A stretch of DNA of 64,000 nucleotides from Ignavibacterium sp037440165. GTDB taxonomy: Bacteria; Bacteroidota; Ignavibacteria; Ignavibacteriales; Ignavibacteriaceae. A model generated the notes under the pieces. That model worked only from the letters and a program-made list of their open reading frames with translations, made no database searches and was not told where the DNA came from. The position numbers and the translations under genes were made by a program. The stretch spans positions 26,433-90,432 of the forward strand of contig NZ_JBBIUQ010000013.1 in NCBI RefSeq assembly GCF_037440165.1. Direction: 5' to 3'. Positions 16,103 through 25,115 of the stretch are shown here, piece after piece (position 1 is the stretch's first letter; each line of letters starts with the position of its first letter).

Positions 16103-18040
16103 ATGGAAAAAATTAAAATAAAATTTCCTGATGGTTCAGTTAAAGAGTTTGAAAAAGGCACAACTGGTTTTCAGATTGCTGAATCAATTTCTAAGAGATT
16201 AGCTGATGAAGCTCTCGCTATTAAAATTAATGGCAAAGTGCGTGAACTTAATATGCCTATTAATGAAGATGCTGAGGTAAAGATTTTAACCTTTGATGAT
16301 AACGAAGGAAAAGAAGTTTACTGGCACTCTTCCTCACATTTGATGGCTCACGCAATACAATCATTACACCCTGAAGCTAAGTTTGGAGTAGGTCCTGCTA
16401 TTGAAAACGGATTTTACTACGACTTCGATATCAATACACAGCTCAACGAAGATGATTTAGGAAAAATTGAAGAGAAGATGATGACAATCGCAGGTGAAAA
16501 TCATCCATTTGAAAGAGTTGAACTTCCTAAAGAAAAAGCAATTAAATTCTTCGCAAAAAAAGGTGATCAATATAAACTTGAAATCCTTAGGGAACTTGAT
16601 GATAAAAACGAAGTTATCAGTATTTATAATGAAGGTGATTTTACTGATTTATGTACCGGGCCTCATTTACCATCTGCAGGTAAAATAAAGTATGTAAAAC
16701 TTCTAAGTATTTCAGGTTCCTATTGGCGTGGTGACGAAAAAAATACACAGCTGCAACGGATTTACGGTATTTCATTTCCCAAAAAGAAAATGCTTGATGA
16801 ATATCTTCAGAAGCTTGAAGAAGCTAAAAGAAGGGATCATCGAAAGCTTGGAAAAGAATTAGAGATTTTTCTTATTACAAATACTGTTGGTGCAGGTTTA
16901 CCAATTTGGCTTCCTAAAGGAACTATTCTCAGAGAAACTCTGGAAAATTTTCTAAAGGAAGAACAAAGAAAAAGAGGATATCTTCCTGTAATTACTCCGC
17001 ATATTGGAAACATCAATCTTTACAAAACAAGCGGTCATTATCCTTATTATAAGGATAGTCAGTTTCCACCGATCAAATTCGATGATGGAAATGAGGAATA
17101 TCTTCTTAAACCGATGAACTGTCCTCATCATTTTCAGATTTATGCATCCAAACCAAGAAGTTATAGAGATCTTCCAATTCGTTACGCAGAGTTTGGAACT
17201 GTTTATCGCTATGAACAATCTGGCGAGTTGAATGGATTAACAAGAGTCCGATGTTTCTCTGTAGATGATTCGCACATTTTTGTAAGACAAGATCAACTTA
17301 AAGACGAAGTTCGTAATGTTATTGAACTTATTCAGGTTGTATTCAACCAAATGGGATTCAAAGAATTTACAACGCAGCTTTCTTTCCGTGATGATAATGT
17401 TGAAAAATATGGCGGTGATTTAAGTTTATGGGACAAAGCTCAGCAGGAAATTAAAGAAGCTGCCGATATGATGGGATTAAATTATATTATCGAAGAAGGA
17501 GAAGCAGCATTCTACGGTCCTAAAATTGACTTTATGGTTAAAGATGCTCTCGGCAGAAAATGGCAACTTGGAACTGTTCAGATTGATTATGTGATGCCTG
17601 AACGATTTAATCTTGAATACATTGGCAGCGACGGGCAAAAACATCGTCCTGTTGTCATTCATCGTGCACCATTTGGTTCACTTGAAAGATTTATTGGAGT
17701 GTTAATTGAGCATTTTGCAGGTGAATTTCCTCTTTGGCTGGCTCCTGTTCAGGTAGCAGTTCTTCCAATTTCTCAGAATTACCTGGATTATGCAAAAGAA
17801 GTGTATGATCTTCTGAAACAAAATAACATTCGCGCCGATCTTGATGACAGAAATGAAAAAATCGGATATAAAATCAGAGATTGGGAAATGAAAAAAGTAA
17901 AATATATGATAATTGTTGGCGAAAAAGAGAAAGAAAACAAAACAGTTTCTTTAAGGCAGCACAGAGAAGGTGATAAAGGTGCTTTGGGAATATCAGAATT
18001 TATTGATAAAATTGCAGCCGAAATTAAAGATAAATCTTAA
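16103..18040 (+). CDS. thrS: Threonyl-tRNA synthetase
   Basis: A 645-residue class II synthetase charging tRNA-Thr. The N-terminal TGS domain covers about residues 1-62. The editing domain follows, with HSSSHLMAHA zinc/editing histidines. The catalytic core has LLKPMNCPHH (zinc Cys), motif 2 around RYAEFGTVYRYEQSG, and motif 3 in HRAPFGSLERFIGVL. The C-terminal anticodon-binding domain starts near PVQVAVLPIS. Length and order match full-length bacterial ThrRS. It heads the translation block, with infC 21 bases downstream, an arrangement shared with many bacteria. The ATG is supported by the TGS start (MEKIKIKFPDGSV). Confidence 0.98.
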   Translation: MEKIKIKFPDGSVKEFEKGTTGFQIAESISKRLADEALAIKINGKVRELNMPINEDAEVKILTFDDNEGKEVYWHSSSHLMAHAIQSLHPEAKFGVGPAIENGFYYDFDINTQLNEDDLGKIEEKMMTIAGENHPFERVELPKEKAIKFFAKKGDQYKLEILRELDDKNEVISIYNEGDFTDLCTGPHLPSAGKIKYVKLLSISGSYWRGDEKNTQLQRIYGISFPKKKMLDEYLQKLEEAKRRDHRKLGKELEIFLITNTVGAGLPIWLPKGTILRETLENFLKEEQRKRGYLPVITPHIGNINLYKTSGHYPYYKDSQFPPIKFDDGNEEYLLKPMNCPHHFQIYASKPRSYRDLPIRYAEFGTVYRYEQSGELNGLTRVRCFSVDDSHIFVRQDQLKDEVRNVIELIQVVFNQMGFKEFTTQLSFRDDNVEKYGGDLSLWDKAQQEIKEAADMMGLNYIIEEGEAAFYGPKIDFMVKDALGRKWQLGTVQIDYVMPERFNLEYIGSDGQKHRPVVIHRAPFGSLERFIGVLIEHFAGEFPLWLAPVQVAVLPISQNYLDYAKEVYDLLKQNNIRADLDDRNEKIGYKIRDWEMKKVKYMIIVGEKEKENKTVSLRQHREGDKGALGISEFIDKIAAEIKDKS

Positions 18041-18061
18041 AAACAATAAAAGAGGTTATTT

Positions 18062-18607
18062 ATTTCAGATAAAAAATCTGTTCGTGTAAACGAAGAAATC
18101 AAAGCTCCAAAAGTAAGAGTAATTGATTTCGATGGTACTCAAAGAGGTATTTTTACTGTTCGTGATGCGATAAAATTATCTGAAGAGCGTAAACTTGATT
18201 TGGTTGAAATAGCTCCTCAGGCTGATCCGCCAGTTTGTAAAATAATCGATTACGGCAAGTTCAAATACGAACAACAGAAAAAAGAAAAACTTCAGAAAAA
18301 AAATCAGGTTGTTTCTGTATTAAAAGAAATTCGTTTACATCCGAATACGGATACTCACGATTTCGATTTTAAAGTAAGACATGCAATTAATTTTATTGAA
18401 GAAGGTAATAAGGTTAAAGTATCTGTATTGTTTAAGGGCAGAGAAATGGCTTACACTGAAAAGGGTGAAGAACTTATTCAAAGATTTATTGAAAAATTAT
18501 CCGACATATCAAAAGTTGAATCCGAACCTAAAATGGAGGGACGAAGTTTGTCGGCTATTCTGGTTCCGCAATCGAAAAAAGGTAAGAAACAAAAACAACA
18601 AGGTTAA
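18062..18607 (+). CDS. infC: Translation initiation factor IF-3, AUU start
   Basis: IF-3 binds the 30S subunit and proofreads start-codon choice. The conserved N-terminal domain (VRVNEEIKAPKVRVID, then AIKLSEERKLDLVEIAP) lies upstream of the first in-frame ATG/GTG candidates, so the gene must start further 5'. The codon ATT at 18062 is preceded by AGAGG with 6 bases spacing, and an in-frame stop lies at 18047. An AUU start is the known autoregulatory start of infC in other bacteria, because IF-3 represses initiation at non-standard codons. The C-terminal domain (VVSVLKEIRLHPNTDTHDF) is complete; the protein has 181 residues. rpmI follows 3 bases later. Confidence 0.95.
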   Translation: MSDKKSVRVNEEIKAPKVRVIDFDGTQRGIFTVRDAIKLSEERKLDLVEIAPQADPPVCKIIDYGKFKYEQQKKEKLQKKNQVVSVLKEIRLHPNTDTHDFDFKVRHAINFIEEGNKVKVSVLFKGREMAYTEKGEELIQRFIEKLSDISKVESEPKMEGRSLSAILVPQSKKGKKQKQQG

Positions 18608-18610
18608 GAT

Positions 18611-18802
18611 ATGCCAAAAATGAAAAGTAACAAGGGTGCTGCAAAGACATTCAAGAAAACAGCATCAGGAAGATTTAAAAGAAAGAAAGCTTATAAAAGC
18701 CATATACTTACTTCCAAATCGAGAAAAAGAAAAAGAAATTTAAGAAAACCAACTCTCGTATCTAAAGCAGATGAAAAGAGAGTTAAAATAATGGTTCAAT
18801 AA
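18611..18802 (+). CDS. rpmI: 50S ribosomal protein L35
   Basis: A 63-residue basic ribosomal protein with the family start MPKMKSNKGAAKTFK, the central TASGRFKRKKAYKSH and the SRKRKRNLRK stretch. The size is normal. It lies between infC (3 bases) and rplT (18 bases) in the classic infC-rpmI-rplT order, in which L20 is often the autogenous repressor in other bacteria; no L20-binding pseudoknot was identified by eye here. Confidence 0.98.
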   Translation: MPKMKSNKGAAKTFKKTASGRFKRKKAYKSHILTSKSRKRKRNLRKPTLVSKADEKRVKIMVQ

Positions 18803-18820
18803 GAACAAGAGGATATAACT

Positions 18821-19168
18821 ATGCCAAGATCTAAAAATAAAGTTGCTTCGCACAGACGCAGAAAGAAAATTCTTTCACTTGCAAAAGGTTACTGGGGTGC
18901 GAGAGGTAATGTTTATACTATTGCAAAAAATTCGGTTGAGAAAGGATTACTTCACGCATACCGTGATCGTAAACTTAAAAAGAGATCATTCAGACAACTT
19001 TGGATTACCAGAATCAATGCTGCTGCAAGAATTAATGGTACAACTTACTCAAGATTAATTGATGCACTAAACAAAAAAGGTGTTGAAATTAATCGTAAAG
19101 TACTCGCTTCACTTGCTCTTGAAAATCCAAATGCTTTTACTGAATTAGTTAAGTTTACACAGAACTAA
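18821..19168 (+). CDS. rplT: 50S ribosomal protein L20
   Basis: A 115-residue early-assembly protein of the large subunit. The long basic N-terminal helix (HRRRKKILSLAKGYWGARG) and the globular part (RQLWITRINAAARINGTTYS) are complete. GAGGA precedes the ATG. It is the last gene before a stem-loop that separates it from pheS. Confidence 0.98.
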   Translation: MPRSKNKVASHRRRKKILSLAKGYWGARGNVYTIAKNSVEKGLLHAYRDRKLKKRSFRQLWITRINAAARINGTTYSRLIDALNKKGVEINRKVLASLALENPNAFTELVKFTQN

Positions 19169-19174
19169 TTTTAA

Positions 19175-19214
19175 CCCTCAGAGAAATTTTGAATTTATTC
19201 TTTTTCTCTGAGGG
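19175..19214 (+). terminator. 12-base perfect stem-loop between rplT and pheS
   Basis: CCCTCAGAGAAA (19175-19186) pairs perfectly with TTTCTCTGAGGG (19203-19214) around a 16-base AT-rich loop. The bases after it (CATTACTTTAAAT) are not a clean U-tract, so it may be a weak terminator, an attenuator or an mRNA-stabilising/processing hairpin ahead of pheST. Confidence 0.55.
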
Positions 19215-19238
19215 CATTACTTTAAATAACGATGAAAT

Positions 19239-20252
19239 ATGCTTGAAGAAATAATTAACCAAATTCAGAATCAGTTCGATACTGATATTAAACAAGCTGA
19301 CTCATTAAAAAAACTTGAAGAGATCAGAATTAAATATCTTGCACGAAATGGTTCTGTAACCCTTCTCTTCGACAAACTTAAAGAAGCATCAAAAGAAGAA
19401 AAGCCACTTCTTGGAAAAAAGCTAAACGAACTTCGCAATTCCGTAACAGAAAAATTTAACGCTAAAAAGGAAGAACTCGAAAAATCAGAAACTGCTTCCA
19501 AAGAGTTTATTGATTTAACACTTCCGGGTAAATCTGTTAAACTTGGGAGCAAACATATTCTCACTCAAACACTCGAAGAGATAAAACAAATTTTCAAATC
19601 AATGGGCTTTTCTGTATTTGAAGGTCCAGAACTTGAATCAGATTATTACAATTTTGAAGCTTTAAATTTCCCTGCAGATCATCCCGCAAGAGACATGCAG
19701 GATACATTTTTTATAAATGAAAAATTTCTGCTGCGAACACATACATCACCTGTCCAGATTAGAGTTATGGAATCAATACATCCACCTGTTCGTGCAATTA
19801 TGCCGGGAAGAGTTTATCGTAACGAAGCAATTAACGCAAGGAGTTACTGCACTTTTCAGCAAGTTGAAGGTTTGTATGTTGATACCGATGTTACCTTTGC
19901 TGAATTGAAAGGAACTTTAGTTTCATTTGCGAAACAATTTTATGGAAGCTCACTTAAATATAGATTCAGACCAAGCTTCTTTCCATTTACCGAACCAAGT
20001 GCAGAAATGGATATTACTTGCTTCATTTGTAATGGCAAAGGATGCCGCATTTGTAAAAACTCCGGTTGGCTCGAAATTCTTGGCTGTGGTATGGTTGATC
20101 CGAATGTGTTTAAGTATGTGAATTACGATTCCGAAAAATATATTGGTTATGCCTTTGGAATGGGAATAGAAAGAATAGCTTTATTAAAATATGGAATAAA
20201 TGATATTCGTTTATTCTTCGAAAATGATTTAAGATTTTTAAAGCAGTTTTAA
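19239..20252 (+). CDS. pheS: Phenylalanyl-tRNA synthetase alpha subunit
   Basis: A 337-residue catalytic subunit of the alpha2beta2 class IIc synthetase. The N-terminal coiled coil (~1-85) binds tRNA. The catalytic core shows HPARDMQDTFFIN, LLRTHTSPVQIRVM (motif 2 region), ICNGKGCRICKNSGW and motif 3 as FGMGIERIALLKYGI. The length is normal. pheT starts 4 bases after the stop, so the two are co-translated. Confidence 0.98.
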   Translation: MLEEIINQIQNQFDTDIKQADSLKKLEEIRIKYLARNGSVTLLFDKLKEASKEEKPLLGKKLNELRNSVTEKFNAKKEELEKSETASKEFIDLTLPGKSVKLGSKHILTQTLEEIKQIFKSMGFSVFEGPELESDYYNFEALNFPADHPARDMQDTFFINEKFLLRTHTSPVQIRVMESIHPPVRAIMPGRVYRNEAINARSYCTFQQVEGLYVDTDVTFAELKGTLVSFAKQFYGSSLKYRFRPSFFPFTEPSAEMDITCFICNGKGCRICKNSGWLEILGCGMVDPNVFKYVNYDSEKYIGYAFGMGIERIALLKYGINDIRLFFENDLRFLKQF

Positions 20253-20256
20253 GATT

Positions 20257-22659
20257 ATGAAAATTTCACTTAACTGGTTAAAGCAATACATAGACCTTAA
20301 TGAGATCTCTACTAAAGAAATTGTTGATAAACTAACAATGTCAGGTCTTGAGGTTGAGGATGTTGTTGATGAAAATGAACTTTACAAAAATTTGATTGTA
20401 GCGGAAGTCAGATCAGTAGCGAAACATCCGAATGCCAATAAGCTTACTGTTTGTGAAGTTTATGATGGTAAAGAAACTTTGCAGGTAATTTGCGGTGCAC
20501 CTAATGTTGCAGCAGATCAGAAAGTTGTGTTTGCACCTATCGGAACAATAATTCCAAATGGAAATTTTCAAATTAAAAAAGCAAAGATTCGCGGAGTTGA
20601 ATCAAATGGAATGATTTGCGCCGAAGACGAATTACTATTAAGTGATGATCATTCTGGAATAATGGTTCTTGATTCAGATCTTAAACCAGGCAAACCAATC
20701 ACTGAAGCATTAAATCTTAACGATGTAATTTTTGAAATTGCTGTTACTCCAAATCGTCCGGATGCACTTTCGCATGTTGGTGTTGCCCGCGATTTATCTG
20801 CTCTGTTTAATCGTGATCTCAATTTACCTGAAATCAACTTGAAAGAGTCGAAAGTTAAAGCTGAAAATATTGCTTCAGTTGAGGTTTCAGATTTCGTTAA
20901 TTGTCCGCGTTACTCTGCTACAGTTGTGATGAATGTTCAGATTAAAGAATCACCTGAGTGGTTAAAAAACCTTTTGACAAAAATTGGTTTACGACCAATT
21001 AACAATATTGTAGATGTTACAAATTTTATATTGCACGAGTTGGGACAACCACTGCATGCTTTCGATCTCGATTTGCTTGAGGGCAAAAAAATTATTGTTA
21101 AAAGCACTGAACAGGAAAATGAATTTGTTACACTTGATTCGAAAGAAAGAAAACTTCCGCCGAACACTTTGATGATTTGTGATGCGAAAAGGGAAGTAGC
21201 TATTGCAGGAATTATGGGTGGTGAAAACAGTGAAATAAATCCTTCAACAAAAAATATTTTAATTGAAAGTGCTTACTTCAATCCATCAAGTATCAGAAAA
21301 ACTTCAAAGGCATTGCAGCTAAGCACTGATTCATCATACAGGTTTGAAAGAGGAACAGATCCAAGTATAACCAAATACGCAGCTGAAAGAGCTGCGCAGC
21401 TTATTGCTGAACTCTCCGGTGGAGAAGTTGCTGATGGTATATTGGATGTTTATCCCAAGGTAATTGAAAGAAAAGAAATCACTTTAAGATATCAACGCGT
21501 TACAAAAATTCTTGGCTACGAAATTTCAAAAGAAAAAATTCATCAGATTCTATCACGACTTGGTTTAGCGTTAAAAGATATTGATGAAAATTCATTACTC
21601 GTTTCAGTTCCAACATTTCGTCCTGATCTTGAAAGAGAGATTGATTTGATTGAAGAAATAGCAAGAATAAATGGCTACGATAATATTCCTGTTGTTCCAA
21701 AGATTAATATTACACTTGAAAAGAAAACTGATCAGCAGAAGTTTGAAGATGATGTCAGGATTATTATTTCATCACTTGGATTTTTTGAGATGATTAACAA
21801 TCCCCTTGAATCTGAATGGGAAGCAAGGTTAACAGGCAATCCAATATTTCTTGCAAATCCACAAAGTGCTGAAATGAGTTGTCTCAGAACATCTCTGTTT
21901 GCAGGAGGATTAAATTCAGTAAAAAGAAATTTGAATTACGGAATCCGAAATATGATGTTGTTTGAAGTTGGAAATGTATTTCAGAAGAAATCTGATTCCA
22001 CAATAAATACTTTTGATGATATTTCAGAAAAACAAAATCTGATTTTGATTTTATCCGGTAATGAAGAGGAAAAATCCTGGTACAATGAAGAAAAGAATTT
22101 CGATTTCTATTCACTCAAAGGTTTTGTTAATTCATTTATTCAGAAAATTTCGCTTGACAATCAGCTAACTGATTCATATTATTCAAGTGAAAATGAAATA
22201 TATAGTTATCACTTTACCAAAAATTTCAAAAATCAATTAATTGGGAAAGGTGGTAAAGTTAAAAAAGATGTTCTTAGTAAATTTGATATAAATCAGGATG
22301 TTTTTGTATTTGAATTTGATTTGTCAGCACTAAAGCAAATTACTCCTGATGTCAAGAAATATATTGAACCGCTTAAGTTTCCGAAAATAATAAGAGATTT
22401 TGCTTTCGTTTTTGATAAATCAGTCCAATATCTTGATGTAAAGAATTTTATATTGGAAAAAGCATCTTCTCTATTGAAGAGCGTAGAGTTGTTTGATATT
22501 TTCGAAAGAGAAAGTTTAGGCAGTGATAAAAAAAGTATGGCATTTACTCTTGAATACTATGATGAATCAAGGACTTTGACAGAAGATGAAGTTGATAAAG
22601 ATTTTAATTATCTTATAACTGAGATTTCTAAAAAATTTAATGCAAAACTGAGAGGATAA
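20257..22659 (+). CDS. pheT: Phenylalanyl-tRNA synthetase beta subunit
   Basis: An 800-residue beta subunit. Domains in order are: N-terminal tRNA-binding (EMAP-like) fold around AEVRSVAKHPNANKLTVCEV; B3/4 editing domain with NNIVDVTNFILHELGQPLHAFD; B5 domain near ITLRYQRVTKILGYEIS; the degenerate catalytic-like core; and the C-terminal ferredoxin-fold anticodon-binding domain (KFPKIIRDFAFVFDKS to the end). All are full length. It follows pheS after 4 bases and is followed 3 bases later by a coiled-coil gene. Confidence 0.98.
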   Translation: MKISLNWLKQYIDLNEISTKEIVDKLTMSGLEVEDVVDENELYKNLIVAEVRSVAKHPNANKLTVCEVYDGKETLQVICGAPNVAADQKVVFAPIGTIIPNGNFQIKKAKIRGVESNGMICAEDELLLSDDHSGIMVLDSDLKPGKPITEALNLNDVIFEIAVTPNRPDALSHVGVARDLSALFNRDLNLPEINLKESKVKAENIASVEVSDFVNCPRYSATVVMNVQIKESPEWLKNLLTKIGLRPINNIVDVTNFILHELGQPLHAFDLDLLEGKKIIVKSTEQENEFVTLDSKERKLPPNTLMICDAKREVAIAGIMGGENSEINPSTKNILIESAYFNPSSIRKTSKALQLSTDSSYRFERGTDPSITKYAAERAAQLIAELSGGEVADGILDVYPKVIERKEITLRYQRVTKILGYEISKEKIHQILSRLGLALKDIDENSLLVSVPTFRPDLEREIDLIEEIARINGYDNIPVVPKINITLEKKTDQQKFEDDVRIIISSLGFFEMINNPLESEWEARLTGNPIFLANPQSAEMSCLRTSLFAGGLNSVKRNLNYGIRNMMLFEVGNVFQKKSDSTINTFDDISEKQNLILILSGNEEEKSWYNEEKNFDFYSLKGFVNSFIQKISLDNQLTDSYYSSENEIYSYHFTKNFKNQLIGKGGKVKKDVLSKFDINQDVFVFEFDLSALKQITPDVKKYIEPLKFPKIIRDFAFVFDKSVQYLDVKNFILEKASSLLKSVELFDIFERESLGSDKKSMAFTLEYYDESRTLTEDEVDKDFNYLITEISKKFNAKLRG

Positions 22660-22662
22660 CCT

Positions 22663-22974
22663 TTGGTAGATTTTGCAAAATATGATTCATTGATTCAGGA
22701 TTTAACTTTAATTGAATCTGAAGTTGCTGCAATAGTGGAGAAGCTTCAAATCTCTACTCAAAGAGAGCAGGAACTTGAGATTCAGCTGGCGAAAGTCAAA
22801 CAGGAAAATGCTGTGCTGATGAAAAGAATCAGTGAATTAGAACATCAGTTAGAAAATACTCAGATAAAATCTGAGAACGAGTATTTTGGTTCACTTAATT
22901 CAAAAGAGAAAGAAGTTTTAAAACAAAAAATCCAAAATTTAATAACAAGAATAGAATATCATTTAAGTTCTTAA
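22663..22974 (+). CDS. Small coiled-coil protein upstream of zapA
   Basis: A 103-residue protein starting at TTG. Residues ~10-70 form a predicted coiled coil with heptads (IESEVAAIVEKLQ, then ELEIQLAKVKQENAVLMKR, then ISELEHQLENTQ). The C-terminal part is a short Lys/Glu/Leu-rich helix. There are no recognised catalytic motifs. It sits between pheT (3 bases) and zapA (31 bases). The coiled-coil build and position suggest a ZapB-like partner of ZapA at the division ring, but this is inference; coiled-coil similarity alone is weak evidence. Confidence 0.7.
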   Translation: MVDFAKYDSLIQDLTLIESEVAAIVEKLQISTQREQELEIQLAKVKQENAVLMKRISELEHQLENTQIKSENEYFGSLNSKEKEVLKQKIQNLITRIEYHLSS

Positions 22975-23005
22975 TAAAATTGTTTTTTGATGGTAAGGAC
23001 ATTTA

Positions 23006-23302
23006 ATGAACGAAAAAAAGAAGCTGAAAATAAAAATCTTCGATAAAGAATATTCTCTGCTTGTAGAAAATGAAGAGATTGCAAAAGAGCTGGCAATCTA
23101 TGTGAATAAAGTAATGGAAGAGACGAAAGAAGAATTACCTGATCAACCGGCTCAAACCATTGCAATAATTGCATCTTTAAACATAGCATACGATTTATTT
23201 TTAGAGAAAAATAAAAACAGAGAATTCCTTATTCAGGCATCTGATAAGGTTAAAAGAATCAAGCTTCTTGTTAAACAAACCGAAATGTCCGATCCATCAT
23301 AG
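23006..23302 (+). CDS. zapA: Cell division protein ZapA
   Basis: A 98-residue ZapA-family protein. It begins with the beta strand segment LKIKIFDKEYSLLVENEE, then AKYVNK-type residues (ELAIYVNKVMEE), the conserved AIIASLNIAYDLF helix, and a C-terminal coiled coil. ZapA crosslinks FtsZ filaments at midcell. The gene lies directly before the predicted 6S RNA gene and rny. Confidence 0.92.
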   Translation: MNEKKKLKIKIFDKEYSLLVENEEIAKELAIYVNKVMEETKEELPDQPAQTIAIIASLNIAYDLFLEKNKNREFLIQASDKVKRIKLLVKQTEMSDPS

Positions 23303-23306
23303 GTTT

Positions 23307-23507
23307 TCCGCACTGCCGCTTACATAAATGGAAAACTAACAGTAAGACTAATTGGGAATGTGGACTTCGGCGTGTATTACAGGCCTCATTCCGACTCGTT
23401 CGGAAATTGTATCCCATAGGGATGCAGCAGTGGAAGTAAAAAGCGTTCGAGCACATAACCACCGTGGTAATTAGGGTTTTCCCTATTTATCCGACGGCAG
23501 TTGCGGA
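23307..23507 (+). ncRNA. ssrS: 6S RNA (predicted from structure and position)
   Basis: The gap between zapA and rny folds as one long hairpin of about 200 bases, the size of 6S RNA. The closing helix is TCCGCACTGCCG (23307-23318) with CGGCAGTTGCGGA (23495-23507), with one bulge. Inside it are GGAAAAC (23330-23336) with GTTTTCC (23476-23482), and CTAATT (23348-23353) with AATTAG (23469-23474), before a large central region. Smaller internal pairing is also visible (GGAATG with CATTCC). A T-rich tail follows (23510-23518). 6S RNA binds the housekeeping RNA polymerase holoenzyme by mimicking an open promoter. Linkage of 6S RNA to zapA is known in other bacteria. A covariance-model match was not available. 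Confidence 0.75.
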
Positions 23508-23540
23508 CTTTATTTTTTAAATTATGATGTCGGAGGAAAT

Positions 23541-25103
23541 ATGGATCTGATAATACTGATACCAATGATTGCAGTTCTGCTTGCTTTGTTTTTCTATCTC
23601 GGTTGGTGGTTTAATTCTAAAGTTGGGAAAAAATCTATAGCATCCGCCGAAGCAAGAGCTGAACAAATCATTCAGGATGCACAAAAGGAAGCTAACAACC
23701 TGAAACGTGAAAAACTTCTCGAAGTAAAAGATGAGTGGTACAAGAAAAAAGTCGAATTTGATAACGAAGTAAATCAAAAGAAACAGAAACTCGCTAATCT
23801 CGAAAAACAGTTACTCGCCCGTGAAGAAAACAGTGAAAAACGATACGACCTTATCATTCAGAAAGAAAGAGAAGTCAGAAAACTCGAAAAGGAGTTAGCC
23901 GAACTAAAAACTTCACTCGACCAGCGAGCCGAAGAAATTAAAAAACTCGAGGCTGAACAAAATGAAAAGCTTGAAAAAATTTCTGGCTTAACATCTGAAG
24001 AAGCTAAAAAGATTCTCATCAACAATATGATTGATGAAGCTAAAACTGATGCTGCTCAGATTGTTAAAGAAATTTATGACAAAGCAAAAGCTGATGCTAA
24101 AAAGGAAGCTCAGAAAATTATTGTTCAGGCAATTCAAAGAACCGCTGCTGATCATTCAATCGAATCCACAGTTTCAGTGGTTCAGATTCAGAATGATGAA
24201 ATGAAAGGAAGAATAATTGGTAAAGAAGGAAGAAATATCCGTGCATTTGAAGCTGTTACCGGAGTTGATGTAATTGTTGATGATACTCCTGAAGCAGTAA
24301 TTCTTTCTTCTTTCGATCAGTTCAGAAGAGAAATTGCAAGAGTATCACTCGAAAGATTAATTGCTGACGGAAGAATTCATCCTGCAAGAATTGAAGAAGT
24401 TGTTCAGAAAACAACACAGGAACTTGAAGAAGAAATTCTCAGAGAAGGTGAAAACACACTTATGCAGCTTGGATTGCATAATATGCATCCTGAACTCGTT
24501 AAGCACATTGGTAAAATGAAATATCGTTCGAGTTACGGACAAAATTTACTTCAGCATAGTGTAGAAGTAGCATATCTTACAGGAATAATGGCTGCCGAAC
24601 TCGGGCTTGATCCTGTCCTGGCAAAAAGAGCCGGATTGCTTCACGATGTTGGTAAAACGGTAGATAAAAGTGTCGAAGGACCTCACGCACTGATTGGATA
24701 TGATTTAACCAAAAAGTTCAAAGAGCATCCGGCTGTTGTTAATGCGGTTGGTTCACATCACGAGGATATTGAAATGGAACATCCGATTGCCGCATTAGTT
24801 CAATCTGCTGATGCAATAAGTGGTGCAAGACCTGGCGCAAGAAGAGAACCTCTCGAAAGTTATGTAAAGAGACTTGAAAATCTTGAAACACTTGCTCGAT
24901 CATTTGAAGGAGTTGCAAAAACTTATGCAATTCAGGCAGGTCGCGAAATTCGTGTTGTAGTTGAAAATGATAAAGTTGATGATGTCGTTGCAGACAGACT
25001 TGCCCGTGAAATTGCTCAGAAGATTGAAGAGGAAATGGAATATCCCGGACAAATTAAAGTTACGGTTATCAGAGAAGTAAGAAAAATTGCATTCGCAAAA
25101 TAA
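23541..25103 (+). CDS. rny: Ribonuclease Y
   Basis: A 520-residue membrane-anchored endoribonuclease that starts mRNA decay. The N-terminal helix (LIILIPMIAVLLALFFYLGW) is followed by a long Glu/Lys-rich coiled coil (~30-150). Next come a KH RNA-binding domain (MKGRIIGKEGRNIRAFEAVTG) and an HD phosphohydrolase domain with HSVEVAYL and LLHDVGKTVD metal-binding residues. Length and order match the family. SD GGAGG is 6 bases before the ATG. A strong terminator follows. Confidence 0.97.
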   Translation: MDLIILIPMIAVLLALFFYLGWWFNSKVGKKSIASAEARAEQIIQDAQKEANNLKREKLLEVKDEWYKKKVEFDNEVNQKKQKLANLEKQLLAREENSEKRYDLIIQKEREVRKLEKELAELKTSLDQRAEEIKKLEAEQNEKLEKISGLTSEEAKKILINNMIDEAKTDAAQIVKEIYDKAKADAKKEAQKIIVQAIQRTAADHSIESTVSVVQIQNDEMKGRIIGKEGRNIRAFEAVTGVDVIVDDTPEAVILSSFDQFRREIARVSLERLIADGRIHPARIEEVVQKTTQELEEEILREGENTLMQLGLHNMHPELVKHIGKMKYRSSYGQNLLQHSVEVAYLTGIMAAELGLDPVLAKRAGLLHDVGKTVDKSVEGPHALIGYDLTKKFKEHPAVVNAVGSHHEDIEMEHPIAALVQSADAISGARPGARREPLESYVKRLENLETLARSFEGVAKTYAIQAGREIRVVVENDKVDDVVADRLAREIAQKIEEEMEYPGQIKVTVIREVRKIAFAK

Positions 25104-25115
25104 ATTTTTTTTCGC

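Noticed and set aside
18200..18202. ATG at 18200 as the infC start
   Set aside because: It would cut off the conserved N-terminal domain of IF-3, which is clearly encoded upstream in the same frame from an ATT codon.
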